Shown here: piece by piece, positions 18,325 to 27,618 of the stretch
Position numbering within the stretch: the stretch's first letter is position 1
Layout: each line of letters starts with the position of its first letter
Made by a program: the position numbers and the translations under genes
The notes under the pieces: model-generated
Told to the model about the DNA's origin: nothing
Databases searched by the model: none
What the model saw: the letters and a program-made list of their open reading frames with translations, nothing else
Origin: Mariniradius saccharolyticus AK6
GTDB taxonomy: Bacteria > Bacteroidota > Bacteroidia > Cytophagales > Cyclobacteriaceae
Direction: 5' to 3'
Assembly: GCF_000330725.2 (NCBI RefSeq)
Contig: NZ_AMZY02000011.1
Location: 205,780 to 269,779, forward strand
DNA length: 64,000 bases

Positions 18325-19587
18325 ATGACGCTTTGGAGAAAAATCCTACTCTTCATCACCGTTTGTTTGCTCTCGGCAGCAACTGTACCTGCGCAGGTTC
18401 CCGGGTTTTACCAAAAGAAAACCGAGCAAAAGAAAACCGAGCTTCCCGTCATCATTTCCAATAACTTGATCCTTGTACTGGTGTCCATCAACAATGGCCC
18501 ACCAGTAAATTTCCTGCTCGATACCGGTGTCAAGACAAACATACTTTTCAGCAAAACCTTTGGGGACTATATCGGTCTAAAGTACACCCGTAAGCTCGAC
18601 CTTGTGGGTGCGGACGGCAATTCGGTATTGACAGCCTCGGTGTCTCCCAACAATTACATGGATTTGGGCTTCTTGGAGGGTATCCACCAAACGATTCTTG
18701 TTTTGGACCAGGATTTCATGGAGCTCGAGCGTGTCATCGGACTTCCGGTGCACGGGGTTTTGGGTTTTGAATTTTTCAAATACAACCCGGTGAAAATAGA
18801 CTACGATCAACAAATGCTCACTTTCTACAAACCGGAAACCTTGCCAAGAAAACCGTTTGGCTACAAGAAATACCCCATTAAGATCGAGAACAGCAAGCCT
18901 TACATCATGACCAAGGTAAAGCAGACGAATAACCAAGAGCTGAACGCCAAGCTCCTGATCGACACCGGCGCCAATCATGGACTTTTGTTGAACATGGAAA
19001 CCACGCCGGAAATCAAACTACCCGAAGCACATATCGAAAGTGAGTTGGGAAGATCCTTGGGCGGGGATTTGTTTGGATTTGTGGCACGGACGAGATTGCT
19101 TCAAATCGGCGGGATACGGTTCAGTGATGTGTTGACTTCCTTTCCCGAAGAAACAGAGTTCAGCTACGTAATCAAGGAAAGTGGTCGGCAGGGAAGTGTT
19201 GGTTCTGAAATTTTGGGTAGGATGACCTTGATATTCGACTACACAAGGGACAGGATGTACATGAAAAAAGGCAGCACCTATGCATCTCCCTTTGAATTTG
19301 ACATGAGCGGAATCACGCCGCGTATTGAAATCGGGGACGAAAAGATCATTTATGCTTCCCAAGTCAGGGAAAATTCACCCGCCGCACTCGCCGGCTTGGA
19401 AGAAAAGGATGAGTTTGTCAAAATCAACAAAATACCCATGGATTTTTGGGAATTGCCCGAGCTAATTAAGCTGCTGCGATCTGAAGAAGGCAAGGAAATA
19501 TTTTTGGAAGTGCGGAGGTTCAAGGACGCAAGTCGAACCGACTTTGAGTTGAAGGAGATAAAGTTTAAACTCAAAAGACAAATATAA
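18325..19587 (+). CDS. Retropepsin-like aspartyl protease with C-terminal PDZ domain
   Basis: A 420-residue secreted protein. The start at 18325 gives a clear signal peptide (MTLWRKILLFITVCLL... PAQ); an in-frame opening 30 codons upstream would bury it. Two aspartyl-protease half-domains are visible, LLDTGVKTN near residue 66 and LIDTGANHG near 211, followed by a PDZ domain (VRENSPAALAGLEEKDEFVKI). The layout is common in Bacteroidota periplasmic proteins. The substrate is unknown. It is the first gene after a divergent promoter region shared with the Fur-family gene. Confidence 0.85.
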   Translation: MTLWRKILLFITVCLLSAATVPAQVPGFYQKKTEQKKTELPVIISNNLILVLVSINNGPPVNFLLDTGVKTNILFSKTFGDYIGLKYTRKLDLVGADGNSVLTASVSPNNYMDLGFLEGIHQTILVLDQDFMELERVIGLPVHGVLGFEFFKYNPVKIDYDQQMLTFYKPETLPRKPFGYKKYPIKIENSKPYIMTKVKQTNNQELNAKLLIDTGANHGLLLNMETTPEIKLPEAHIESELGRSLGGDLFGFVARTRLLQIGGIRFSDVLTSFPEETEFSYVIKESGRQGSVGSEILGRMTLIFDYTRDRMYMKKGSTYASPFEFDMSGITPRIEIGDEKIIYASQVRENSPAALAGLEEKDEFVKINKIPMDFWELPELIKLLRSEEGKEIFLEVRRFKDASRTDFELKEIKFKLKRQI

Positions 19588-19618
19588 TTCAACTATTTCC
19601 TCAAATATTTAGATTTTG

Positions 19619-19654
19619 TTTTGGGCAATGGATTGACGAAGAATTGTATATTTG
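19619..19654 (+). promoter_or_regulatory. Bacteroidota-type promoter for the PAS kinase
   Basis: TATATTTG at 19647-19654 fits the TAnnTTTG -7 box exactly. TTTTG at 19619-19623 is the likely -33 element, with a spacer of 23 bases, slightly longer than the usual 19-21. It lies 67 bp before the chosen start codon. Confidence 0.5.
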
Positions 19655-19720
19655 AAATCCTGACCCTGTAGGCCGGCGTTGTCTCCCATCCGGCTGAGGG
19701 ACAAGGTTCCTCCTTTGCTT

Positions 19721-22700
19721 ATGCCTGAAAGTCGTCTCGCCACTTTTCAAAATATCCTCCTTACTTTCCAAAAGTACCAGGACGAAAGTTTTGAATTGCT
19801 TTACGTTTCCTCCGAAATCAAAAACCTATTACAGACTGGGGACAAGTTTTACAAGCAGTCGTTTTTCGAACGGCTGATGCCCTCACTCCCAAGACCTTTT
19901 TTTCAGTATGTTTTTGATTTATTGGGCAATGGAGACAAAGTAGTTTGTCCATTGGTCTGGAAAGACCGGTTTTTTCGAATGGTCCAAATAGAAGGATACG
20001 TGATTGCGCAGGAAGATCACTCCTATTTGGTCAATGTACTCATCTCGCCGGTATCATTCGGCAAGCGCGTCAAAATATCCTGGCTGATGGACAAGGCCAA
20101 CGATAGGGTGTTCCTGGGTATGCCTGAGGAAAGAGAGTTTGGAAGCATCTCCTCCTGGAAGTCGTATTTCGAAAAGCGGTTTGATTTTTTGGACAAAATG
20201 GAACTGGAAGGTTTTTTCAACAACAAGCAGAAAGTTGTCTGTATTTTCCCCAACCACTTATACCTCACGCAGCAGACCATTTCCCCAATCCATTGCCTGG
20301 TCCAATTGGAATACGGATCTGGAACAAAGCGAAATGAATCCATTTTCCACGAACATGAAGTACTGGATAGCGGGCCTGTATATTATGAATTTGATCTAGA
20401 AAATCAGATTCTATCCTTTTCCGGTAATGTATCGGAAATCCTAGGCTATGCCACTGATCAGATATCAACCATTCAGTATGATGACTTCCTAAACCTCGTG
20501 CATCCGGCGGATAGGGGAATTTTCAAGCATGGTTTTCAGCATGCAGGAAAAAGGCATTTTCGAATGCTGCATGCAAACGGGCACTATGTAGATCTGCTCG
20601 ACGAAGCAAACCATGATGCCCGGGAATCCATTTCAAAAAACCTGCAACTTGGGATCCTCACAGACATCACCGCACTCAAACAAATCGAAAAGGACCTGCT
20701 TGAGAATCAGACGGTTTTGGACCAACTCATGGGCGTTGTGCCGGGAATGGTCTACATGCTCAAAGCATATCCCGACGGGTCCAGGGATTTTGTATATGTA
20801 AGCGAAGGCAGCAGGACACTTTGGGAACTCGAGCCATCCCAAATAGTGGAAAGCGAACACATCATTCGGTACCACATTCATCCCGACGACTACCAATCTG
20901 TGTTAAAGGCCGATCGAGAAGCTTACGAGAAAAACAAAAAATTCGAAAGCTATTTTCGGATTATCACCCCTTCCGGCAAGACCAAGTGGCTTTACGGCGC
21001 ATCCAACCGGGTTAAGCAATATCCCAATGAGTCGATTTGGGCCGGAATTTTTATTGATTTTACCTATACTAAAGAGAAAGAAATCGAATCGCTTCTCAAC
21101 CTGAAGCGGTACAAATCACTATTCGAAGAGAATCCACTTCCCGTATTTCAATATGATCATCAAGGAGTTATTCTTGATGTCAACAAGAAATTCATTGAAA
21201 AGGTCAATGTCAAAGATCCCTCTATGATGGTGGGCAAAAACCTGTTTGACCTGGTCGGAAACCATCCTATCGCAAAAGCCTACCGCAGCAGTATCGACAC
21301 CGGGTATGGATTTTATGAGGGGCCATATGTCAGCTATTTCAGCGAGACACTGTTTCACCTTCGGGTAAATGCCAAAACAGTCGAAGAGGGAAAGGTTTTT
21401 CAGGCTATTTTGGAAGATATCAGCGAAGAACAGTTTCTTTCCAACGTTCTTTCTGAATTGACTGAAAGAACTTCTCGGTACAGCGGACAAGAATTTTTCG
21501 ACACGCTGACAGCTTATTTATCTGAAAAGCTCCAAATGTCAGGCTGCTTCATAGCCGAGGTAGACGAAAAAACGGAGATTGCAAACGTGATCTCCCATTT
21601 TTCGCATGGTGCGGCGGGGAAAATGTTTGTTTACAACCTTAAAGGATCACCTTGTTACGAATGTCTGAATTCCAACGCTCCCTACATCGTACAGCAGGAT
21701 GCCTATATCAAGTTTCCGGAGGACAAAGGCTTGGTAGACAAAAAGATATCCTGTTATATGGGCGTGCCTATATCCGACAACGACAAAAACAAACTCGGTA
21801 TCCTTGTACTCATGGACGAGAGTCCAAAGCCATACAACGAGGGATTTTACAACCTATTGAATGTTCTTGCGAGTAGAATCGGGGCCGAACTGAACAGGAT
21901 GTACTTTGAGAAAATGCTGGTTGCTTCCGAAATGCTCTTCAGAAGCATAGCCGAGAACTTTCCGAAGGGCATCATCGAAATCCTCGATAAGGACTTGTGC
22001 TACGTCTTTACCGACGGAACGGGCTACCAATACTTGAACCTCGATCCAAAGACGCTGGTGGGCAAACCACACTTGGAGATCTATGACCCAAAAACCAGAG
22101 AAAAAGTCATGGAACGCCTTGAAAAGGTTTTGCAGGGCGAGTCGGTCATGTTTGAAGTATTGGTAGACAACCAATATTACACCAAAAATGGGGTGCCGTT
22201 GTTCAACAACGACGGAAGTGTAGATCGGATATTGCTGGTGACACAAAATATCTCCGAAGCAAAAATCGCTGAGGCCGAACGTGACCGTCTCATCAAGGAC
22301 CTCAAATCCCAAAATGAGGAATTGCAGCGCTTTGCCTATATCATTTCGCACAATATCCGCGCTCCGATTGTCAATATCTCCTCACTGCTCGAACTGTATA
22401 ACAGCGATGCCCCCGCCGATCCGGAAAACGTGGAGGTGATTGAAAACCTACGCGCTTCTACCAATATTCTTCACGGGACTTTGGAAGATTTGATTGAAGT
22501 GGTTTCAATCAAAAAGAACAAGATTCCAAAGATCGAGAACGTCAGTTTCAAAAAACTTGTGCGCAATATCGAGCGGAGCCTTTCGAAGCAATTGCAGGAA
22601 TCGGAGACAGTAATCCACATGGATTTCCAACTAGCCCCGAATATCAATTACGTCTATTCACACCTCGAAAATTTCATCATCAACCTGACAACAAACGCCA

Positions 22701-23017
22701 TCAAGTACAAGCATCCGGACCGCTCTCCTGTGATCCACATCAGAACCTATCAGAAAGCAGATTACACCGTGATCGAATTCAAGGACAACGGCATCGGCAT
22801 CGATTTGGATAGGTACAGGGACAGGTTGTTTGGCTTGTACCAGCGATTTCACTCGCACGTCGAAGGCAAAGGCCTAGGGCTTTACCTCGTCAGGGAACAA
22901 ATTCGGGCACACGACGGCAACCTTGCCGTATCGAGCGTTGTGGGCGAAGGGACGAGTTTTTACATCTATTTGAAAAACCTGATTCCTGCGTCGAGCCCTG
23001 ACAATGTTGTGGAGTAA
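19721..23017 (+). CDS. PAS/GAF-domain sensor histidine kinase
   Basis: A 1098-residue soluble kinase with several PAS domains (one with SEILGYATDQIS near residue 245), a GAF-like region around residues 600-720 and a last PAS domain before the kinase core. The H box is SHNIRAP near residue 876, the N box is LTTNAIKYK near 990, and the G boxes are FKDNGIGID and GKGLGLYL. The ATG at 19721 (MPESRLATFQN) is preferred over an in-frame TTG 14 codons upstream. No response regulator lies beside it, so it is an orphan, and no transmembrane segment is seen, so it should sense a cytoplasmic signal. Confidence 0.9.
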   Translation: MPESRLATFQNILLTFQKYQDESFELLYVSSEIKNLLQTGDKFYKQSFFERLMPSLPRPFFQYVFDLLGNGDKVVCPLVWKDRFFRMVQIEGYVIAQEDHSYLVNVLISPVSFGKRVKISWLMDKANDRVFLGMPEEREFGSISSWKSYFEKRFDFLDKMELEGFFNNKQKVVCIFPNHLYLTQQTISPIHCLVQLEYGSGTKRNESIFHEHEVLDSGPVYYEFDLENQILSFSGNVSEILGYATDQISTIQYDDFLNLVHPADRGIFKHGFQHAGKRHFRMLHANGHYVDLLDEANHDARESISKNLQLGILTDITALKQIEKDLLENQTVLDQLMGVVPGMVYMLKAYPDGSRDFVYVSEGSRTLWELEPSQIVESEHIIRYHIHPDDYQSVLKADREAYEKNKKFESYFRIITPSGKTKWLYGASNRVKQYPNESIWAGIFIDFTYTKEKEIESLLNLKRYKSLFEENPLPVFQYDHQGVILDVNKKFIEKVNVKDPSMMVGKNLFDLVGNHPIAKAYRSSIDTGYGFYEGPYVSYFSETLFHLRVNAKTVEEGKVFQAILEDISEEQFLSNVLSELTERTSRYSGQEFFDTLTAYLSEKLQMSGCFIAEVDEKTEIANVISHFSHGAAGKMFVYNLKGSPCYECLNSNAPYIVQQDAYIKFPEDKGLVDKKISCYMGVPISDNDKNKLGILVLMDESPKPYNEGFYNLLNVLASRIGAELNRMYFEKMLVASEMLFRSIAENFPKGIIEILDKDLCYVFTDGTGYQYLNLDPKTLVGKPHLEIYDPKTREKVMERLEKVLQGESVMFEVLVDNQYYTKNGVPLFNNDGSVDRILLVTQNISEAKIAEAERDRLIKDLKSQNEELQRFAYIISHNIRAPIVNISSLLELYNSDAPADPENVEVIENLRASTNILHGTLEDLIEVVSIKKNKIPKIENVSFKKLVRNIERSLSKQLQESETVIHMDFQLAPNINYVYSHLENFIINLTTNAIKYKHPDRSPVIHIRTYQKADYTVIEFKDNGIGIDLDRYRDRLFGLYQRFHSHVEGKGLGLYLVREQIRAHDGNLAVSSVVGEGTSFYIYLKNLIPASSPDNVVE

Positions 23018-23077
23018 AACCCTGCGCTTTCAATTCCGTTGTCTTAACTTTGAATTTCCAACCTTACTAGAAAGAAA

Positions 23078-23668
23078 ATGAAAAAAGCACTCATTCCCAT
23101 TTTGATCATTGCGGTGGTAGGTGTTTTCATCTACACCAAAGCCGTCGGTGTGTACAATATGTTTGTGCAAAATGAAGAAACCATCAACGGGCAGTGGGCA
23201 GAAGTAGAAACCCAATACCAGAGAAGGGCAGACCTGATTCCAAATTTGGTCAATACGGTAAAAGGCTATGCGGATTTTGAGCAGGAAACACTCACGGCCG
23301 TGATCGAAGCCCGCGCCAAGGCAACCTCCATTACGCTGCAGGCCGATGATCTTTCTCCTGAGAAAATCGCCCAATACCAGCAAGCCCAAGACCAATTGAG
23401 TGGTTCCTTGAGCAGATTGTTGGTTGCGGTAGAAAGATACCCCGAACTCAAAGCCAACCAGAACTTCTTAGAACTGCAGGCGCAACTGGAGGGAACAGAA
23501 AATAGGATCGCAGTAGCGAGAAGAAATTTCAACCAATCGGTACAATCCTACAATTCATCCTTGCGGACTTTTCCAAACAACCTCTTTGCGGGTTGGTATG
23601 GGTTCGAAACCAAGGGATATTTTGAAGCTGCACAGGGTGCTGAACAAGCGCCAACAGTTCAATTCTAA
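23078..23668 (+). CDS. LemA family protein
   Basis: A 196-residue protein with one N-terminal membrane helix (LIPILIIAVVGVFIYTKAVGVYN). The LemA core follows, with YQRRADLIPNLVNTVKGYADFE and RRNFNQSVQSYNS. LemA proteins are membrane-anchored helical proteins of unclear role. A TAnnTTTG-type box (TAACTTTG, 23045-23052) precedes the gene. It heads a three-gene operon with two TPM-domain genes, spaced by 4 and 8 bp, an arrangement frequent in Bacteroidota. Confidence 0.95.
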   Translation: MKKALIPILIIAVVGVFIYTKAVGVYNMFVQNEETINGQWAEVETQYQRRADLIPNLVNTVKGYADFEQETLTAVIEARAKATSITLQADDLSPEKIAQYQQAQDQLSGSLSRLLVAVERYPELKANQNFLELQAQLEGTENRIAVARRNFNQSVQSYNSSLRTFPNNLFAGWYGFETKGYFEAAQGAEQAPTVQF

Positions 23669-23672
23669 TACA

Positions 23673-24107
23673 ATGGCAGAAAAGCTGTTTTCCCCAGAAG
23701 ATCGGAAAAAAATCATCGAAGCGATCCGAAACGCCGAGAAACAGACCTCGGGTGAAATCCAAGTACACATCGAAAACCATACATCCGATGACGTCATGGA
23801 CCGTGCGGCGGAGGTTTTTGAAAAGCTTGGCATGCACAAAACAGCAGACAGAAACGCGGTGCTCTTCTACTTGGCAGTGGAAGACCACCGCTTTGCCGTT
23901 TTGGGGGATTGCGGCATCAACCGTGTCGTTCCGTCCGATTTCTGGGCAAATATCAAGGACAAAATGGTAGCGGCTTTCAAGCGCAAGGCCTTTACGGAAG
24001 GGCTGATCTTGGGAATTCAGGAATGTGGAGAAACTCTCCGTACCCATTTTCCCTACAATGACAAGGGAGACATCAACGAACTTCCGGACGAAATATCCTT
24101 TGGCTAA
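23673..24107 (+). CDS. TPM-domain protein, cytoplasmic (144 aa)
   Basis: The ATG at 23673 (MAEKLFSPEDRKKI) lies 4 bp after lemA and replaces an in-frame upstream GTG that would overlap it. The protein matches the TPM (YgcG-like) domain: AEKQTSGEIQVHIE at the start and FAVLGDCGINRVV in the centre. It has no signal peptide, unlike its neighbour at 24116. The role in the LemA-TPM-TPM set is not known. Confidence 0.88.
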   Translation: MAEKLFSPEDRKKIIEAIRNAEKQTSGEIQVHIENHTSDDVMDRAAEVFEKLGMHKTADRNAVLFYLAVEDHRFAVLGDCGINRVVPSDFWANIKDKMVAAFKRKAFTEGLILGIQECGETLRTHFPYNDKGDINELPDEISFG

Positions 24108-24115
24108 GCGAATCC

Positions 24116-24919
24116 ATGCACAAAATCCAACATACTTTCCTGATTCTCTTTTTGGCTTTCACTTTCCAAGTGATGGGACAGGGCGATTTCCCCGAAGTTC
24201 CCAATCCGCCCCGCTTGGTCAATGACTTCACCAATACCCTCTCCACGGCAGAACGCGATCGCTTGGAGCAAAAACTCGTCGCTTACAACGACAGTACCTC
24301 GTCACAAGTAACGATTGTGATGATTCGCTCTGTCGGACCCTATGATATCAGCGATTATGCATTCCAATTGGGGGAAAAATGGGGTATCGGCCAAAAGGAC
24401 CGGGATAACGGTGTGCTGATTTTGGCTGCGATGGAAGACAGGAAAGTATTCATCGCGACAGGGTATGGCATGGAAGGCGTATTACCGGATGCACTCGCCA
24501 AGCGCATTGTCGAGCAACTCATTGTGCCCAATTTCCGCCAAGAAGCCTACTATGAAGGCCTCGACAAAGCCACGGATATGATTTTTAAGCTTGCCTCGGG
24601 AGAATACAAGGCCGATGAAGTGGACCATACAGGCGAACATGTCGGTGGCTTGATTTTCTTTCTTCTGTTTATCTTCATCTTCGTCGTCCTTCCGCTGCTT
24701 AGAAACCGCAAGGACAACGACAACCACATGGGCGGAAAAGGCGGCGGTGTCGACCTGATGACCACCATCATCCTGGCCAACCTGCTGAAAGGTGGCTCAA
24801 AAGGGAAATTCGGCGATTTCTCCTCCGGAAAAGGTTCCTTTGGCGGTTTTGGAGGGGGTGGATTCGGAGGATTCGGCGGCGGTTCCTTTGGTGGCGGCGG
24901 CGCGGGGGGAAGTTGGTAA
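24116..24919 (+). CDS. TPM-domain membrane protein with Gly-rich tail
   Basis: A 267-residue protein: signal peptide (LILFLAFTFQVMGQ), a TPM domain (DSTSSQVTIVMIRS, DNGVLILAAMEDRKVFIATG), one membrane helix near residues 179-196 (GLIFFLLFIFIFVVLPLL) and a tail almost wholly of Gly, Phe and Ser ending GGAGGSW. This YgcG-type layout is usual for the exported partner in LemA/TPM operons. It likely faces the periplasm with the Gly-rich tail inside the cytoplasm. Confidence 0.92.
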   Translation: MHKIQHTFLILFLAFTFQVMGQGDFPEVPNPPRLVNDFTNTLSTAERDRLEQKLVAYNDSTSSQVTIVMIRSVGPYDISDYAFQLGEKWGIGQKDRDNGVLILAAMEDRKVFIATGYGMEGVLPDALAKRIVEQLIVPNFRQEAYYEGLDKATDMIFKLASGEYKADEVDHTGEHVGGLIFFLLFIFIFVVLPLLRNRKDNDNHMGGKGGGVDLMTTIILANLLKGGSKGKFGDFSSGKGSFGGFGGGGFGGFGGGSFGGGGAGGSW

Positions 24920-24995
24920 ATTCAAAATCTCAGTCTCATTAACCTGTGCGTGGATGCTGAAGGCGATTAGAAATGGCAAAGAGACGGATTGCTGT

Positions 24996-25025
24996 GGTCA
25001 ACCCCGCATTTAAATGCGGCTGACC
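24996..25025. repeat. Hairpin after the TPM operon
   Basis: The perfect 16-bp palindrome CCGCATTTAAATGCGG (25004-25019) is extended by GGTCA (24996-25000) and TGACC (25021-25025). There is no T tract on either strand, so it is a weak candidate terminator or a repeat element rather than a classic intrinsic terminator. Confidence 0.5.
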
Positions 25026-25081
25026 TTGGACTGTCAGTTCTAACCCGAGATAAAAATCCAGAAATTGGCTATATTCGAAAT

Positions 25082-25312
25082 ATGATGGAAGCACAAGGTA
25101 TCAAATCTGAATTAAAAGACCTGATTGAAAGAGAGGATGATGTTGATGTGCTGATGGCGAACAAAACCCTACTACTGAAGACCAATCTTGACCCAGAAAT
25201 TGTTGAAAGGATGAGTTCACGGGCACTGAAAGCCGAAAAAGATATCATAGATCGAAGGGTCATGACTCGGGAAGAGTTGGAAGAAAAATTGAATGCCAGG
25301 CTGGGGATATGA
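25082..25312 (+). CDS. Putative antitoxin of a type II toxin-antitoxin pair
   Basis: A 76-residue acidic protein starting MMEAQGIKSELKDL at 25082; the longer in-frame opening from 24989 crosses the hairpin at 24996-25025 and is unlikely. It is rich in Glu, Asp and Lys and has no recognised DNA-binding domain. It overlaps the RelE/ParE-like toxin gene by 20 bp, the usual antitoxin-first order. The call rests mainly on position and size. Confidence 0.65.
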   Translation: MMEAQGIKSELKDLIEREDDVDVLMANKTLLLKTNLDPEIVERMSSRALKAEKDIIDRRVMTREELEEKLNARLGI

Positions 25313-25613
25313 TTTGGTTTTTACGGATCAATCCCTCGACAATCTTGAACAATGCCTCCGCTTCCTGATCGAGGAGCAAGGTGTGCCGGTCCAGAAAGCG
25401 CGCGAAATAGCTTCAAGACTCTTGGATAGAGCCGGGGAATTAGTAGCAAATCCAATGCTTGGCCAAATAGAATCTCATCTTGTTCATTTGGGTATGGGCC
25501 ACAGACGGGTTGTCGAGGGAAATTACAAGATCATATACAGGGTAGAAGACAATTTCATTTTTATACTTGACTTTTTCGATACCCGACAACACCCAAGGAA
25601 AATGAAACGATAG
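25293..25613 (+). CDS. RelE/ParE-superfamily toxin
   Basis: A 106-residue protein. YDLVFTDQSLDNLEQ at the start, GHRRVVEGNYKIIYRV in the second half and FIFILDFFDTRQHP at the end fit the RelE/ParE fold: helical hairpin, then a sheet with R-x-x-x-x-x-x-Y-x-I-x-Y-R and a final D-x-R-Q-x-P. The family comprises ribosome-dependent mRNases and gyrase poisons; which applies here cannot be told. The start at 25293 overlaps the antitoxin, though a later start is possible. Confidence 0.8.
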   Translation: MPGWGYDLVFTDQSLDNLEQCLRFLIEEQGVPVQKAREIASRLLDRAGELVANPMLGQIESHLVHLGMGHRRVVEGNYKIIYRVEDNFIFILDFFDTRQHPRKMKR

Positions 25614-25937
25614 AAGTTTTTTGCCGAAATAAAAAATCCTTAGCGACACAGAAGAGGGAAATCCCCCCGTCTCGGTGTAATATATACTTTCGGTGGGGGC
25701 TGGGTGTATCCCGATATTCATCGTGAATGCAATTCCACCCTTTTTTTTCCAATTTGTAATTGGAATTCCTATCCAAATACCATAGCGGAGAGTAGCTTAG
25801 GTCGTCGGTGATGCCCGAATATATCCCGCATCCATCGCCGATGCATTTCCTTATGGTGACTAGCGACTGCGCCCTCCACAGCGCAAAGGTGGGGCATCGT
25901 ATGAGGATTAGTGTGCTCCCCAAGATCAGCCTCTAGC
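25614..25937. repeat. Repeat-rich intergenic stretch, first copy of a dispersed element
   Basis: No gene is supported here; open frames across it have implausible composition. GCAATTCCACCC (25729-25740), AATTTGTAATTGGA (25751-25764) and TATCCAAATA recur, diverged, at 26631-26690 in the same orientation. The two copies flank the pair of minus-strand genes at 25938-26640. Confidence 0.55.
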
Positions 25938-26309
25938 CTAATTGGAAGAATAATCACAATCATATTGAAGTTCAAATGTAAATCCATTTTTTACGAGGAA
26001 TTTGAATGAATTCAAGGGTTTTTCAAGCGTATCTCCGACACTCAGTCTGTCAAAATCATTCCAGTTGTCATAGGGGATAAAGAGTACCTTGTATCTTTTC
26101 TCGCTTGCTTCAATAATTATTGTCCTTATAGCGTGATTTCGGGAGTCAATATACTTTTCAACAATAACTCCATTCGTTACATCTGCTAGGAAAAAATCCC
26201 GCATAATGATACAGACATTTTCCTGTTTAGTCGTAAAATAGCTTATTGCAGAAAAAAGCAAGACAAATGATACCCAGAAGATAATGAAGAATTTGTATTC
26301 TTTCAGCAT
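25938..26309 (-). CDS. Hypothetical protein with N-terminal membrane anchor, possible immunity protein
   Basis: A 123-residue protein with one membrane helix near the start (FFIIFWVSFVLLFSAISYF) and a small extracytoplasmic domain containing RDFFLADVTNGVIVEKYID. It lies 1 bp after the toxin-like fragment (26311-26640). In polymorphic toxin systems the gene straight after the toxin usually encodes immunity; that role is inferred from order only. Confidence 0.65.
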   Translation of the reverse strand: MLKEYKFFIIFWVSFVLLFSAISYFTTKQENVCIIMRDFFLADVTNGVIVEKYIDSRNHAIRTIIIEASEKRYKVLFIPYDNWNDFDRLSVGDTLEKPLNSFKFLVKNGFTFELQYDCDYSSN

Positions 26310-26310
26310 A

Positions 26311-26640
26311 TTACTTGGTTAATGTAGTTTTATTCATTTGGTAGATGATGCCAAGATCTGCGGGACCTAAAGGGATACCAAAAATTGGTGAAACGGTATT
26401 TGACCTTTCCTTGTAGGAAACCCCAAAATCAAACATATCAAATTTTGGGAAATCCCCCGTGTTCCCTCCTCGACTCTCGGAAGTGAATCCGATCCCAGAA
26501 CTAATATTCTTTCCTCTTCCTGCATACTGGCTAACTCGAAAAACGTTGTCGCCAACAGGGATTATTTCCCCACCTGAGCGTTGTCTTATCCCAGTACCTC
26601 TGAAGTCCAATTGGGCGCTGGGTGGAATTTGCAATTCCAC
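26311..26640 (-). pseudogene. 5'-truncated fragment resembling a polymorphic-toxin C terminus
   Basis: An open frame of 109 codons begins at a GTG (26640) that lies inside a dispersed repeat, and a TAG stop closes the frame shortly upstream. It reads GGEIIPVGDNVFRVSQYAGRG, then a Gly/Ser-rich part and GVSYKERSNTVSPIFG. It has no signal peptide or folding core of its own. It looks like the last domain of a larger secreted protein whose main part is gone. The identity as a toxin domain is a guess supported by the small membrane protein that follows. Confidence 0.45.
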
Positions 26641-26690
26641 CCTTTTATCAATCTAATTTGCAATTGGACCAGATGTCCAAACACAGCATT
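26621..26690. repeat. Second copy of the dispersed element, with hairpin
   Basis: GGTGGAATT (26621-26629) and AATTCCACC (26633-26641) form a perfect 9-bp hairpin, followed by AATTTGCAATTGGA (26655-26668). The part from 26631 on matches 25729-25790. The start codon of the fragment at 26311-26640 falls inside the element. Confidence 0.6.
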
Positions 26691-26842
26691 GGAATATAGT
26701 TTGAGATCAGGTGAATTACAAATTCAAATTTTTAAAAGAGCGTAGTTACAAAAGATAGTACCTACGCCTAACGCCGATAACATACTTCGCCCAGGTGGGG
26801 GATAATTCCTTCGCTAATCACCCACACCACTCTGCGAATTGA

Positions 26843-27574
26843 TTAATTCTTCCCCGCAGCGATCACAGCCATGTCGACGGTCTTTGCGGCATGCTGGAAA
26901 AGCGCATTCGCGCATGTCGTCAGCGTGGCGCCGGTTGTCATCACATCATCGACCAAGAGGACTGTTTTGTCCCTGACGTACAAGCTTTCCCGAATCGCAA
27001 AAACCTCCGCCACATTCTCCAAACGCTGCATCCTTGTCTTTTTGGTCTGCGTTTCGGTAAACAGCACCCTTTGGAGTGAATGGATAACGGGAATCCCCAG
27101 TGCTTCTGCCAAGCCCTTTGCAAACTGTTCACTTTGGTTGTAACCCCTCCGCTTCAGTTTCAAGGGATGAAGCGGCACAGGGGTAATTTGGTCCCACTTT
27201 TCGGCAAATCCATTCGTTTTCAGCAGGTTACCATATATTCTACCCAACTCAAAGCCGATTTCGGGTTTGTTTTTATACTTCAGCAGATGCAGCAGGTGCT
27301 GGCTGTCCCCTTTCTTGGTAAACCGCAGGAACGAAATCACCGATCCGGGCTTGGTGAGGCCTGTTATCTTGATGACAAGGTCATTGTTTTGTGGACGCAG
27401 GTGGTAATTGGTCACCGGAAGCTTGGAGATACAGCTTTTGCACAGCTGATCTTCAAACTCAAAAAGGCTGGCCTTGCACAGGCAGCAGGTCCTCGGAAAG
27501 ACCAAGGACAAAAAATCCTCGAAAAATTGGAAACCTGTTTTCAATTTGGATGGTTGGGAAAGTAACACGATCAA
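26843..27574 (-). CDS. comF: ComF family protein (phosphoribosyltransferase fold)
   Basis: A 243-residue protein. An N-terminal zinc-finger-like region has CCLC and CKSC. The phosphoribosyltransferase domain carries the PRPP-binding loop VLLVDDVMTTGATL near residue 205 and the YNQS motif typical of ComF (RRGYNQSEQFAKGL). ComF proteins take part in DNA uptake. The frame starts at a TTG (27574), or a GTG two codons in. It is divergent from the operon at 27619, with only 44 bp between. Confidence 0.92.
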   Translation of the reverse strand: MIVLLSQPSKLKTGFQFFEDFLSLVFPRTCCLCKASLFEFEDQLCKSCISKLPVTNYHLRPQNNDLVIKITGLTKPGSVISFLRFTKKGDSQHLLHLLKYKNKPEIGFELGRIYGNLLKTNGFAEKWDQITPVPLHPLKLKRRGYNQSEQFAKGLAEALGIPVIHSLQRVLFTETQTKKTRMQRLENVAEVFAIRESLYVRDKTVLLVDDVMTTGATLTTCANALFQHAAKTVDMAVIAAGKN

Positions 27575-27582
27575 ATAGCTGC

Positions 27583-27590
27583 TATATTTG
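27583..27590 (+). promoter_or_regulatory. -7 box of the 27619 operon
   Basis: TATATTTG fits the Bacteroidota TAnnTTTG consensus exactly and lies 29 bp before the ATG at 27619. A good -33 TTTG at the expected distance is not obvious; the closest is the TTG at 27554-27556. Confidence 0.45.
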
Positions 27591-27618
27591 CAGGTTAAAA
27601 TTAACTTCCTAAAAATTA

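Noticed and set aside
25561..25923. 120-codon minus-strand frame
   Set aside because: It crosses a dispersed repeat and the end of the toxin gene; no plausible domain or start was seen.
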